64,000 bases of DNA from Euphorbia lathyris (GCF_963576675.1 NC_088916.1:78261501-78325500); one strand, 5' to 3'; positions 23,256-35,024 are shown, counted from the stretch's first letter. Numbers and translations: made by a program. The notes: a model not told the origin generated them from the letters alone.

Positions 23256-23277
23256 GGGGGGGGGGGGGGGGGGGGGG
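23256..23277 (+). repeat. 22-nt poly-G run
   Basis: Nine T residues (23247-23255) are followed by 22 uninterrupted G residues, about 50 bp after the RAD52-like stop codon, probably in its 3' UTR. Such a run could form a G-quadruplex in DNA or RNA. Run length may be affected by sequencing error. Confidence 0.9.
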
Positions 23278-23832
23278 ATGGATGTAAATCATGTTAAAGG
23301 CCTGAAGTTGTAGTATTCTACATAGGATAATCCTAGCCTAGCAAATCTTAACTTGTAGTTGGAATAGTTTGTATTGTAATTGATGTTAAAGCTTGGAATA
23401 GTTTGTAATTCATGTTAGAAATGAGACCAGGGCTGGGCTGTAATGTCATGTAGAGGTCTTTTAATTTCCTTAGAAAAGAGATGTGGGATTTCGAAATCGG
23501 ATTTCCTTTTCGTGCCATATCCGCTTAGACTTTACTTTTATCCCCTTTTCTTCCCGGTCCAATATTTGTTCTCGGAACCCTTGAAAATGTTGTCAGATCC
23601 GGACCGGACTGGCCTGTCTGACCAGTCGGGTCGGGAATCAGCAAGGTCTTCGGTCTGGGTCATGCTAAGACCATGCTAGGTTTATTAATCTTCAGCAATT
23701 CGGTAAGAATCGGGATCAACCCAACATCTGGAGGTCCAACTGAGATCTGGGTTGGCTCTGGTTTTCTATTTTATTTTATAAAAAAATATTAAAAAAGAGA
23801 GTAAAAAGTAAAATAAAAACCATTATTTTGAA

Positions 23833-24004
23833 CCTCTGCTTGACAGGTTTGAGGTTTGATTCCCCACTCCGTCAAAATTTAGCCCTTATTGGTAGGTGAT
23901 TTGTAAATTCCACTGTAAATCCTCATCGAGGTCTGTGGTTTGCCCTGACCTTGGGAGTGGGTAGACGTAGACCTACCCTTACCTAAACTTTTTCCTACCA
24001 AAAA
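23833..24004 (+). mobile_element. tRNA-derived SINE with about 20-bp target duplication
   Basis: The 172-bp element has a B-box-like GGTTTGATTCCCC near 23850 and ends TTTTTCCTACCAAAAAAA. TAAAAACCATTATTTTGAA is found on both flanks (left copy ending 23832, right copy ending 24026), a long target duplication typical of L1-mediated insertion. The A box is weak. The tail TTTTCCTACCAAAAAA matches the tail of the LINE at 33720-33745. Confidence 0.8.
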
Positions 24005-24274
24005 AAATAAAAACCATTATTTTGAAAAACTTTGGGTCTTAAGTCTAGTCACTTTCATAATTCATTGAATTATTTCTTTCTACTTAAATAACAAAAATGA
24101 TAAAAAGCTTAACTTTGAAATATTTTGAAAATTGTTATAATCAGTCAGTATAGAGCGTATTAGGTTCCAGTTAAAAAAATCTAATTTTAAGTGATTTATA
24201 CCTAGTTTATAATTTTAAATTAAATATATATACTATTCATTTATTACGTCTTCCGGTCGGATGAACTCGACTTA

Positions 24275-24607
24275 GGGGGTGTTTGGTTGCTCATTTTCAT
24301 ACTCCTTTTTGCCTTTTCACTTCAAAAGGGAGAGTTTTAGGTGTTTGGTTAGTGACCTTCTGTTTGCCTTTTACATCTGAAAAGCAGCATTGAGTGTTTG
24401 GTTAGTAATCTCCTGTTTGCCTTTTACACTCGAAAAGCAGCATTTTACAAAAGCAGAGAATCTCTGCTTTTTGAAAAAACAGCTTTTTCCAACAGCAAGC
24501 AGCAAATCGTAACAGTAACAGTAAACAGCAACAGCAAACCGTAACAGCAAACAACAAACTGTAACAGTAAACAACAACAGCAAACAGTAGGTAAAACAAA
24601 CGAGCAC
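24275..24607. mobile_element. Harbinger-like MITE
   Basis: The ends GGGGGTGTTTGGTTGCTC and GTAAAACAAACGAGCAC are imperfect inverted repeats flanked by TTA (24272-24274 and 24608-24610). The interior near the right end is AACAGTAAACAGCAAC-type repeat. It has no coding capacity. Confidence 0.65.
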
Positions 24608-24610
24608 TTA

Positions 24611-25422
24611 TTTAGTTGAATTTCAACAAGGACCCAACTATAAATTCCTCTAGTTCAACATTGCTAGAAACTCAATTTGTATTTGGTACTCCTCCCTCAA
24701 TGCCAGCTAATCTTTGTAGAGAGAGAAAAAGGAAAAGAATATAGCTTTCTTGGTCAAACAAGTTGGAGACAGCTAATCTTGTATGCCTGGTATAAGAACC
24801 ATTTACCTTTCTTGTTATCTGATTTTATTACTTTCTGAAAAAGAAAATTTTTACCATTTAGTAAAAACACAAGGTATTTTTATTTGTGGACAGACTTTCC
24901 CCTGTGACGCAGTCCAATAATGTCTATAGGTGTCAATTGATTTTCTAAGGTAAATTACATCTATGATCATTAAATTTTACTTCTACTAACATCATAGTCA
25001 TTAAATAACATAATATAAGAAAGTCATCAAATTTCACACATTCTAATATTATAGTCTTCTATGCAAGTAAACGATCTTAAAATTTACATTGAAAAGTCCA
25101 ATAGTTAAAGTTATTTAGAAATACATTTATTTGTAAAACCTTCATAAATTAATATTCGATGAATTAATAACCTCTTTAAAATAATAATTTCTTCTGGTCC
25201 CGATTTGGGCCATCACTAATTTTATACTCGATAAATTAATATCTCAATAAATTAATAAAATTTCATGGTCCCAACATTATTAATTTATAGAGGTTTTACT
25301 TTATATCTTTTATTTTTTAAACTTACAATTTTCTTTCTTTTGATCAAATAATATTTAGATAATTTTTAAATTAAAAGTTAAAGAATTAAAGTTCTTTAAA
25401 ACATCATTTTCATCAGTTTTAC
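24611..25422. other. AT-rich intergenic stretch, nothing recognised
   Basis: No exon, RNA gene or bounded repeat was identified. The part near 24950-25300 resembles diverged non-coding repeat (ATTAAATTTTACTTCTACTA) without clear ends. Confidence 0.4.
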
Positions 25423-25430
25423 AATGTAGG

Positions 25431-26152
25431 CAGTAGCGAAATCAGGACTCAAACCTCGAAGGCTCTATTGTGTGTACAATTTTTTTTTTTTCGTATGACG
25501 ACTCAAAAATTTGATTCCTACTGAAAATGTGTTTATATACAAAAGTTGTTCTGGTTTTTTTTTTCCTCAGTATGTTTATTGTTTTTAAATTAGAAAATCC
25601 TAAATTCTAAATCCCAAAATTAGAAATTCAAAATAAGAAATCCTTAACTAAACAACAAATTAGAAATTCTTAATTATAAAACCTTAAATTAAACCTTAAA
25701 TTAGAAATCCTTTAAAAAAAACTCTAAATTAGAAATCTTCAAATTAGAAATCATAAAAAAACTTAGAAATAAATAATTGAAGAAGTAAAACTTAACTTAT
25801 ATGAAAGTTGAAAGATGGAGCTTGATTAATAGGGTGTGGGATGAAATTAAAGCTTTAATTAGGTGTAGAATGGAGCTTTTCCCTTCTCCCATTTTCTTTC
25901 TCTTCCATGTGGAATGGAATGAAAAGGGAGAAAAGAAAGTCTAATTTTTCTTTTAAGGATGGGAAGATCATTTATGCTCTTTCCATTTTTTTTAATTACA
26001 GCTTCACAAAACGTGGTCATTTTGTGAAGCTCTAATTCAAAAAAAAAAAATCCCCATCTCTTGCGAATACTGGCGAAGCCAGAGAGGAAAACCCTTCTTT
26101 TGGGGTTTTCCGAAGGATCACCGACCCTTCCTATCCTCTGGCTCCGTCCTTG
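25431..26152. mobile_element. hAT-type non-autonomous element
   Basis: The left end CAGTAGCGAAATCAGGACTC and the reverse complement of the right end (CAAGGACGGAGCCAGAGGA) are related inverted termini. The 8-mer AATGTAGG flanks both sides (25423-25430 and 26153-26160). The interior is AT-rich, with many TTAGAAATCC-like repeats and no transposase frame. Confidence 0.8.
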
Positions 26153-26448
26153 AATGTAGGCTGACTTATCATTAAAGTGACTAAGATGGGTGACTTTTTA
26201 GAATAGAATATACAAAGTTGAGTAATTTTTATATTATCGTTTTAAAATTTAATGGGTATAATGTTAATAATGATAAAACTCAAGGACCATCCGGATTTTC
26301 TCAATGTATAATCTATATACAACTGGGGCAATAAATTCTTTTAACAAAGTTTGTCCAACTTTCAATGTTGATCATTATAACTTACTAGTAATTCATTTTT
26401 ATTTCTTCGTGGCCATTCCAATCGTCACGTGTCACCAATGTTTTTAGA

Positions 26449-27115
26449 ACCGGACCGGACATCAAATCGGATTTATAAAGGGACCACAAGTCATTTGGTC
26501 GGACTGAATGACTCAGATTGATCGGATCAGATGATATAATAAATAAATAAATAATATTTATATATTATATATATATGTAATTCATTTAAAATTATTTTTA
26601 TAAATTATATATCCAAAATAAATTATAAACAAATTTTGTTTTTTTTTTCTACTTGAGACTTAAATATATAATGGATAAATTGAGTTTAGAATAACTTGAA
26701 ATATGTTAACATATTCTATATCGTGAGACCATGAATGAGAAATTGATGCTCAAAATGAACAACTTGAAATGGTTGTGAAGATGATATAAGGAAATTAAGC
26801 TTCTCCGTCCACTTGTTTATAAGTGAAGAGCTTTTACAACTCTTTACCAATTATTACGAACTCTCTCACGCATAGGGAGAGTACAGTCGAAATACCATCA
26901 GGAAATTAAATTTTATACCAACTCACTAAAAATAAACAGATTTATACAGCCTGCCATTTTTTTATTATTAAATCTTCAAAAAAAAAAAACCAGGGTTGCA
27001 CCGGTTTCCGATCCAACCCCAGATCTTGAGCATTCAACGAACCAATCTAGCTCGGACCGAATTTATGGCCGGTTCCCGATTTGCCCGGCACCAGCCTGTT
27101 CTGTCCGAATTTTAT
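26449..27115. mobile_element. Possible inverted-terminal element
   Basis: The left end ATGTTTTTAGAACCGGACCG and the reverse complement of the right end (ATGTTATAAAATTCGGACAG) are similar. TCACCA flanks both, although a 6-bp duplication is weak support. The right part is CCGG-rich (GGTTCCCGATTTGCCCGG). No convincing gene is present; the 26996-27190 frame is probably fortuitous. Confidence 0.35.
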
Positions 27116-27392
27116 AACATTCACCAAATTTATTGGGCAGGTGTAAAATTTGAGTGTCAGTGCAGATTGAGGCGGACAGCTATTCTTTAACATTCCCAAT
27201 TGGTCTTAAACTTTTTTTTTTTTACCCTTTACATAATTTTAATTTGATCAGAAAATAAAGTTACTATTAGATTTTTTGTTTTATTTTTTTAAAATATTAA
27301 GATTTTTTTTTAATTTAGCATTCCATAAAATAAACCTATCAATTTAGATCATTTCAAAAGCTAATCTAATGTATTAACAAGCCAAAGAGTAA

Positions 27393-27941
27393 AGGGTGTT
27401 TGTTTCCGTTTTTCGAAGGAGCATTTAACGTTTTACTTCAAACCGTAGAAAATATAGTGTTTGGTTAGATTTAAGAAACAACAACTTTTAGTTTTTTTAT
27501 ATATAAACAGCCGAGGTTCATAGTTTTTCACGAAAAGCTTCTTTTTGGAATTTTTTATGAACAAATGTTTGTAGTTATTTGATATTGACAAAATTATTAA
27601 TCTTATTTCCACAAAACATGTTTCCTATTTAACATTATTTCTAATTTTATAATATAAAGGACAATATTTTGTTGCGCTCAATAAAATTTTATTTTAATTT
27701 ATTTAGATTATTTTTATTAATTTGTATAATATATTTTTTTAATTTTATAATTTATTGATTGACATGCACATATTAGACATTTTATATATTAATAGCAATA
27801 GTTCAATATAATTTTATCAAACGCTAATAATAAACCGCTAATAACAAACAGCTAATAACGATAGTAAATAGTTTACTGCAACCGCAAACAGCTACCAGCA
27901 ACAGTAAAAATTATTAGTTAACAGTTGAACCAAACATGGTC
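27393..27941. mobile_element. Probable Harbinger-like MITE
   Basis: The ends AGGGTGTTTGTTTCCG and GAACCAAACATGGTC are loosely inverted and flanked by TAA (27390-27392 and 27942-27944). Near the right end are AACAGCTAATAACGATAGTA repeats, like those of the MITE at 24275-24607. It is non-coding. Confidence 0.5.
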
Positions 27942-29359
27942 TAAATATATATAAAAAAAAGTAAACAAGTTTAAATAAAGCATTTCAAAAAAGTTCTTAC
28001 CTTTTTGACATTTAACCACGGATAATGGAAGCAGGGATGGAAACTGATGAATAACCCAAATACCTTGGTAGGTAGAATATTCAAAGCTAAATATTATCCC
28101 AGGGCAAACCTATTGACTTCCAAATTAGGCACTAATCCTAGTATGATTTGGAGGAGTATTTGGAAGGGAGTAAATATCCTGAAGTTAGGAGTTAGGTATA
28201 AGGTGGGGGATGGTCAGTCAATTAAAGTGTGGGAAGATCCCTGGGTGCCTAGTCTGAATAATTTCTGTATTAATTCATATCAAGTCCCTGGATTGGAAGA
28301 TCTAAGGGTCGCTGACTTATTGACTGAGAATAGGAGAGGTTGGGATATGAACAAGTTGCAGGGTTATTTTAGTGAGCCAGAAGTTGGGGCCATTTGTGAT
28401 ATTATCTTACCGTTTAGGAGATATTTGGGTGTGGCACTGGTCGAAGGATGGGAGATATAGTGTTAAATCGGGATACCACAAAGGGATGTAGAGTGATGAA
28501 GGTGAGGAGGGATGTGGGGGTTTGAAGAGATTATGGAAACTTGTTATGCCTCCGAAACTGAAATTATTTGTGTGGTGAGTGGTAGCGGGTTGCCTACCTA
28601 CTAGAGCCAAACTCACTCAAAAGAGGGTACCGGTGCCACTTGAGTGCCCGGTGCGCGTGGAGGAGGATGAGACAGAGTTACATCTTTTTACTAGCTGTTG
28701 TTTTGAAGGTGAAATATGGCGTGAGGCGGCTATAACGGTCCCTGATCCTGGCTGAATGCAGATGGCGGAGTTGGGACGTGCCAATCAGGACACCGTGGTG
28801 AGGATCTGTTGCGGGCTACAAGCAATATGGGAGCATAGAAATCGGGTTCTCTGGGAAAGTGACTAGTGGCCGGTAGCACAAACCTGACGCAAAGTATTTG
28901 AAGGCTTCAAAGACTCGCGGGCATTCTAAGTTACACCACCTACTCAGACACACACGGCGGCCACAACACCTTTGAAGTGGACACCGACGATGACTGGATA
29001 CCTGAAGTGTAACACGGATATCACGATTTATGCTGAGGAAGGAAACAGCGGACTTGGAGCGGTGGTAAGAGACACCACAGGGTCGCTGATTTTTTTGCAG
29101 CAGCAGCTTACTACACGAAATTAAGGCGCCAGCAGTACTTGAAGCGTTGGCCCTACGCACCAGCATGATCTGGCTCGCGCATCAAAACTATAGGATGGTG
29201 CAATTTGAAACTGACGCCAAAACGGTTATAGGCACCATCTACTCTTCTGAAACTGATCTTTTTGAGTTCGGGTCAATTATCCAAGATTGTAAGCATATTC
29301 TGTCAGTTTATCCTACTTTTAAAGTTTCATTTATTCCTCGCCTAGCGAACGGTGCTATC

Positions 29360-30818
29360 TGTTGAAACACCTTTCCACAAGATTTTGATTTGACAAAATT
29401 ATTTAAGTTAATCTCATGATTAAGACAATTAAATTTAAATGCTTTGGTTTAATTGTACTAATGTGTTTGTTCAATGTTGAGTATATTGACTAACGAGAAC
29501 AGGAACTAAAAGTAAGACAGAACGAAGTCATCATAAGCCACAGAAACTGAGTGAAATACAAACTCAGCATTACAAAAGAAAAGTCTTCTTCAGAATAGCG
29601 ATTAAAGGCGAAGCCGGCCGAAGAAGTTGAGTAGAATGTAACTCAGCATAGATAAAGAAAAAGATTGAAGGCAATGCCGAACAATCAAGTTGAGTGTTCG
29701 ACAGGACAGCGCCAATGATCCGTTAACTAAAAGACAAACGCCCGACACAGGTCTGCAACAATTCAGAAGCCTCAGAATTACACCAAGAGACCTTTTCGAG
29801 ACGCATGGATCAACTGGTGTTTGGCAAGAAGACAAACCTAGCGCTAGAAGACGAAACCTGACGGTAGAAGACGAAACCGGCAAGCCTGACGCCTGCTAAA
29901 TTCAGACGACAGGATTGGCCTGCAAATTCTGAATGCTGACCTATCAATGACGAAAGAAGACCGTTTGAATTCAACGGATATGTCCGAATTCAAATCATTG
30001 GAGCTTCAGATTTTGCTATAAAAGGACAAGTTCATCACTTGGATCTTTTGCCGAATTACAAAAAGAAAAAAGACAAGCAAGATCTTCACTAAGTTAAAAG
30101 ATCCAAAAGAGAAGCTGTCTGAGTAGAAAAAGCAAGTTTCTTACACCCAATTCCAATCATTGTGTAAAAGTCTATAGTGAATTTGTATTCATCTAAAGTG
30201 TTCGTCATTTAGAGAGAACAATCTTGTATCAACTGTAAAGGTTAGAAGAGTGAAGCCGAGTACTCGGTTTTAGTACTCAGCGGTAGAGAAAATCCGAGTG
30301 TTCGGTTATAACGCTTAGTAGGATTGAGTAGACGAATATAGGATGGTACTCTTGCATACTCAATTGCTTTGTAAACGGTTTGTGCTCTACCTTTAAAGAG
30401 CTCAGTAGTGGATTGAAAAAGCCCGGAGGGATTCTGGGGACTGGACGTAGGCGGTGAGGCCGAACCAGGATAAGTCTGTTGAGTAATCTCTAACCATTCT
30501 CTTGATATATATATATATATATATATATGTTCGTGTTGCTTGCTTAAACTACTCAGTATACAATCTGTAAAAGCCGACGCTGAGTAATCAGAGTGCTGAG
30601 TTGGAAACTGACCCAAGTGTTATTTCCCAACTCATAAGTGAAACAGTTCTAGTCAGCTTCTCACTAAAGCTGTCTTACATCGTGCTCAGCCTTGCTGATC
30701 TGAAACTGAGTAAAGTTATTTAAAGGATTAAATTTAGTCAGCATAATTAAACGAAAAAGTTACATTAGTTCCTAACCCCCCCTTGGAACTAATCCTATAA
30801 CATTACACGGGACCAACA
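29360..30818. mobile_element. Solo LTR (1459 bp) inside the LINE
   Basis: It starts TGTTGAAACACC and ends GGGACCAACA, the TG...CA form with a short TGTTG/CAACA inverted end. The flanks CTATC (29355-29359) and CTACC (30819-30823) differ at one base and fit a 5-bp duplication. A TATAAAAG box lies at 30017-30024. The end is rich in CCTAACCCCCCCTTGGAAC. There is no gag-pol between termini, so this is a solo LTR, probably Copia-type by style. The short open frames inside it are not considered genes. Confidence 0.8.
30017..30024 (+). promoter_or_regulatory. TATA box of the solo LTR
   Basis: TATAAAAG lies about 660 bp into the LTR, where a U3/R promoter is expected. It indicates plus-strand orientation of the former retrotransposon. 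Current activity is unknown. Confidence 0.5.
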
Positions 30819-30973
30819 CTACCCATTTGGTAGCAAGGCAAGCCCGTTTCAATGCTAGCGACTTCGTTTTGACTGTAACACTATATTGACTGTCGAACAT
30901 TATATTTGAGGATGCACATTCTACTGTTTAATGAAATTTCGATTGGAAGTTAAAAAAAAAGCCCACGGATAAT

Positions 30974-32489
30974 TTTTTTTTAGCATTTAGCAGAAAAAAG
31001 GGCTCTCTTAATGTGAGTCCTTGTCAAATGTTGACCTTGCATATGCCTACCTACGAGCCTAATTATTAGATTATGCTTTGATTTGAATTGTTTTCATAAT
31101 TATTTATTGTTATCTTGATCAAATTATACACTATTATTTCAGTTGGGTTATATTTTGGTTTTATATGTTATTCGGTTTAGTATCGGTGTGAATTATTTTG
31201 ATAATTTTCGTATTCAATTTTTTCGGTTCGGTTCGGTTTTGAACCGATACACACATCTACTTATATAAAAAATATCGAATAGAATAATATTTTTCTCATT
31301 AATGATTTTCTGGATTGGTCATGACAATTTATGACCCCCTATGTGAAATAAGAGATAAAAGCTCATTTAATAAAAAAAAAATTACGTAAAAAGTTAAAAT
31401 ATATTCCAACAAATGATAAACAAAAAAGTATTTCATTAATAATTATACGGTACATATTATTACGTTCACCAAATACCTTTATTTATCCAAAATAAAAAAA
31501 AGATATTTCACAATTTTTTTTAATTAACTCTCAATCTATATTCAAAAAATCAATTTGATCTCTTTGAGTCTAAAATATCAATTATTTGGATCATTTAAAA
31601 CTTAAATGTTATTAATATAGGTATAATGTTTGTTTACCCCATGAATTTATAGACCTAATAATTTGTTTGGACTTCCTCAAGCCTTGGATTTTAGACTCGC
31701 GCACTCCTAACGTAGGTAGCCGACCCTGATTATTATGGTTACTTCAAGTCTTTATATACAAAACAAGAAAAAGGAGAGTGAACCGAACAAAATGAGGGAA
31801 AATAACAGAACCAAGAGGAGAGAGAAAGTTAGTCGCTAAATAACTTGATTTAGAGAAATTATACATTTCACGGAAGAATCTGATCTGTTGTACTACAACC
31901 AATAAGACATTTGTTTAATAATTAAGATAAATAATTTAGGGTTAATTTTTTAAAAAATCTCCGTAGTTTCACGTTTTTGTAGCTCGATATCTGTAGTTTT
32001 TTTTACTCTAAAATAAACTTTGTGGTTTGCACCGTTAGCAGAATTACGATAAAACCCTTAACTCCGTTAAGAGGGAGGTATTTTGGAAAAAAATTATTAT
32101 TTTTTGACTTTATAACTTTAAAAAGTCCGTCAATATTAAAACAACTTCTTCTCCGTGCTTTGTGAAATTTGTAGTTAAATGAATTATAAATCAATTTTTC
32201 AGTCAAATAATAATTATAGTTTAGTTAATTTGTAAAGTCAGACATGTATTTTGGGTAATTTATAAAGTGAGTCTTTTTAATTGATCCAAATCGCTCCTTT
32301 TTTTGGGATAATAGTTTTATGGAATGATTGAATTTGTAAACTGCACAAAACACAGATCCCTATTTTGTAAACTTTGAAACGATATGAATTGTCTTTATGA
32401 ATCGGTCTAACCACAAAGTTTATTTTTATATTTTTCCTTATTAAAAACATATACAAAGATTAAATAACACTACACTACACCTAAAAAAT
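30974..32489. other. AT-rich intergenic stretch with repeat scraps
   Basis: Near 31190-31260 is a CGGTTCGGTTCGGTTTTGAA segment, like the repeat at 36858-36995. At about 31930-32100 a CTCCGTAGTTTCACG / AACCCTTAACTCCGTTAAG stretch resembles MULE-type MITE ends without a clear partner. No gene was found. Confidence 0.4.
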
Positions 32490-33768
32490 AAAGAGTATCT
32501 ATATTGGTCCAAATTTGATTCTTTCATCAATCTAGATACTCTCCTAAGAATCCGAGGAGTTAAAGTTAGTAGTAAAGAGGAAGATGAGGATATTCATTGT
32601 TGGAAGTTTACTAACAACGATGCTTATTCTTGTAAATCTGCTTTTGAGGCCTTTAATCAAAGTTTGGATGATCCTCCTTCGAACCTTTGGAAGATTGTTT
32701 GGGACTTGAAAGTTCCTTACCGGATTAGGAGCTTCCTGTGGCTTGGTGTGAAGAATAGGCTGCTTACAAATGTTGATAGGAAAAGACGTCATTTGGTGGA
32801 TTCTGATGCTTGTAGTAGATGTAGAGCTCATGCGGAAACTTTGTGCCATGTTCTTAGGGATTGCGCGAAGAGTAAGGATGTGTGGAGGAAAGTTCTCCCT
32901 GTCCAGTTTCACTCTGCCTTCTTTACCTATTCGGTTCATGATTGGTTTAGTGAGGGGGTTAGAGGGAATCTGTTGGCTGAGCTGGAGCATGGTGCGGTCC
33001 TTTTTGCTGTTGTCTGCCACCAGATTTGGAATTGGAGGAATGCGGAGGTTTTTGGAGAAGGTGTTGTTGTTAATCCTAATATGCTTGCTTTCTTTACTAA
33101 AAAAGTTAATACAATCATTGAAAGCTTCAAGGTTGACAATATAGCTAGCTCCATCCAGAGGACTGTTGTTCATCTCATTGGCTGGAGTAGACCTGGAGAG
33201 GGGATGGTTAAGTTGAATACTGATGGTTCTTGTCTTAAAAACGGCAGAATAGCTGCTGGAGGTGTGTTAAGAGATGTTGGGGGGTGCTTGGTTGTCTGGT
33301 TTTGCTCAGAAACTGGGTTTGGTCTCTTCTTTTATTGCAGAGCTCTGGGGGATTCTTTCTGGGCTTAGGCTCGCTAATAATCTGGGTTTAAAAAGAGTGC
33401 TTGTGGAGTCTGACAACCTGGAGGCTGTCAAGATGATTTCTGACAATAAGTCTCTGTGCTTAGGAAGCCAAAATTTAGTTAAAGAGATTAGAAGGGTTTG
33501 CTCCTCTTTCGACTCTATTAACTTCTGCCATGTTTTCATGGAGCAGAATCGGGTGGCTGACCGGCTTGCTGCTGAGGGTCATGAGAGGTTGTTGGGCATC
33601 TCAACTTTCTCTTCTCCTCCAGACTTCCTGTTTTCTTTGCTTTCGGAGGATAATGTGGGGGTTAGCTTTCCTAGGCTAATTCCGGGCTAGTTTTGTTTTG
33701 GTGTGTTGTTTGTTTTTCCTTCTTTTCCTACCAAAAAATAAAATAAAAAATAAATAACATTTAAACCA
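32490..33768 (+). mobile_element. 5'-truncated L1-type LINE (zinc-binding region and RNase H)
   Basis: From 32590 the frame reads DIHCWKFTNNDAYS, then RSFLWLGVKNRLLTN, the zinc-binding segment CSRCRAHAETLCH, and the RNase H start GWSRPGEGMVKLNTDGS and GGVLRDV. At the G run 33278-33283 the frame shifts by one and continues as GGAWLSGFAQKLGLV, AELWGILSGLRLANN, LVESDNLEAVKMI, then RVADRLAAEGH and a stop at 33690. The 3' end has CTTTTCCTACCAAAAAATAA and an A-rich tail. The single-base shift suggests a young copy. A target duplication was not resolved. Confidence 0.88.
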
Positions 33769-33834
33769 AAAATAAATAATATTAAACTAACATTAAATTA
33801 AATTTTTTTTTACCTTGTGTCATCTTTGACGCAA

Positions 33835-33864
33835 GATTTTGCAGCTCAAATGAGCTGCAAAATC
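33835..33864. repeat. 30-bp near-perfect palindrome
   Basis: GATTTTGCAGCTCA is followed by AA and then TGAGCTGCAAAATC, a 14-bp perfect stem with a 2-nt loop. A second, smaller inverted pair (CACTCTA/TAGAGTG) follows at about 33871-33890. Together they may be the subterminal part of a MITE, but no partner end was located. Confidence 0.7.
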
Positions 33865-34000
33865 AAGGGCACTCTATATTTAGAGTGTCCTTAGAGATAA
33901 TTTAACTGTTAAATAGAACAAAAGTTAAAGAATTTATATGTATTATTTGAAAATATGATGACTAAATAATGCGTTAGACAATAATATAAACACTAATAAA

Positions 34001-35024
34001 CAGGGCCGATCCTGAGATTCTGGAGGCCTAGGGGCGAAATAGCAAATGAGGGCCCTCAACTAAAAAATAAAGTAAAAAGAATCAATTATATATTAAACAA
34101 AATTACTTAAGAATGACACTTTTTTTTATTACGCTTAGCAAGAGAATTAATAAAAACATTCATATAAAAAACATTTTATTTCATATTAAATACTCAGGTG
34201 CTCATACAAAACATTATCTATGAGCATTTCTAGATGCAGAATCACTAAAAATAATATCTATATCAATATGCTCTATCATATTTCTCTCAATACATAAAAT
34301 TGGTAAACCATTTAACATTTCTTGTGACGTTAATGATCTCCAATAGTTTTTCAATAATTTTAACTTCGAAAAAAATTCTTTCAACAGATATATCGGTCAG
34401 CGACATAGTTAGAAGGATTCGTAAAACAATTGAAATATCAGGATAACAATCTGTTGTTTTGACAAACTTGAGAATTTCAAATACTTAAATCAATAATTTT
34501 ATTCTTTATTCTTTCTGTATTATGACATTTGTTTATTCTTTTAATAAATTTGGTTAGGGGCTTTTTTGGGTTTGAGACGGGGGTGCCAACATAACTGGGA
34601 TCTTCGCCGTTTGCCATTCCTCGTTAACCAAACTTTAATCAAAAAAATTTGCAATACTTTCATTTCTGAAAAAAAATATCACATTCATCAATATGCGAAA
34701 AATTATTATAAGAAAATATAGTTATAAATTTGTGTTTTGTGATTGTTTAAGCCTAAAAATTATATTTACTATCGTTGCATCTTTTGAGATTTTAATTTCT
34801 ATAATTTTTTTAATAATTTTTTTTATTTTTGGGGCCCCTTCTTCCTTGTGTTTAGACGTGTGTTGCAGTTTGTTTAGGACTAAGATTATTTCTCTAACTG
34901 TTGCATTTTAAGATTTAATTTCTATATTATTTTATTTTATTTTGAAAAAATATTATTTTTGGGCCCCTGCATCCTTTGGGCCCTGGGCAGGCGCCCCTCC
35001 CGCCCATGTCCAGGGACGGCCCTG
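34001..35024. mobile_element. hAT element with transposase C-terminal remnant
   Basis: The ends CAGGGCCGATCCTGA and TCCAGGGACGGCCCTG are inverted termini flanked by CTAATAAA (33993-34000 and 35025-35032), an 8-bp hAT duplication. The minus strand of 34442-34214 encodes a hAT dimerisation-domain tail ending in a stop. The rest is AT-rich or GGGCCC-rich terminal sequence. It is an internally deleted derivative of an autonomous element. Confidence 0.88.
34214..34442 (-). pseudogene. hAT transposase dimerisation-domain fragment
   Basis: Read on the minus strand: PDISIVLRILLTMSLT, then SVERIF, then after a one-base shift in a T run, SKLKLLKNYWRSLTSQE, then LNGLPILCIERNM and a stop after SASRNAHR. 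The order matches the C-terminal dimerisation region of plant hAT (TTF-type/ZMYM1-like) transposases (normally SAERSFSKLK... LRSTMSQERLNGLA). No upstream catalytic part remains, so it is not functional. Confidence 0.8.

Larger units (their letters stand above)
28027..30960 (+). mobile_element. 5'-truncated L1-type LINE with target duplication, split by a solo LTR
   Basis: The LINE begins in the region after the RT palm (KQGWKLMNNPNTLVGRIFK, IWRSIWKGVNILK, VGDGQSIKVWEDPWVP). It continues with the zinc-binding region (KLKLFVW near 28555, ECPVRVEEDETELHLF near 28640) and RNase H (GYLKCNTD near 29000, SGLGAVVRDTTGS, FETDAKTVIG), broken by stops and shifts. RNase H is interrupted at 29360 and resumes at about 30822 (THLVARQARFNASDF). 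The tail ends in nine A residues at 30960. CCACGGATAAT flanks it (28016-28026 and 30963-30973), marking a single truncated insertion. Confidence 0.9.

Noticed and set aside
29602..30616. Open frames inside the solo LTR
   Set aside because: They have no domain, lie in a non-coding LTR, and overlap each other on both strands.
32544..33173. 209-codon antisense frame over the LINE
   Set aside because: It mirrors the LINE coding strand and has no recognisable domain.
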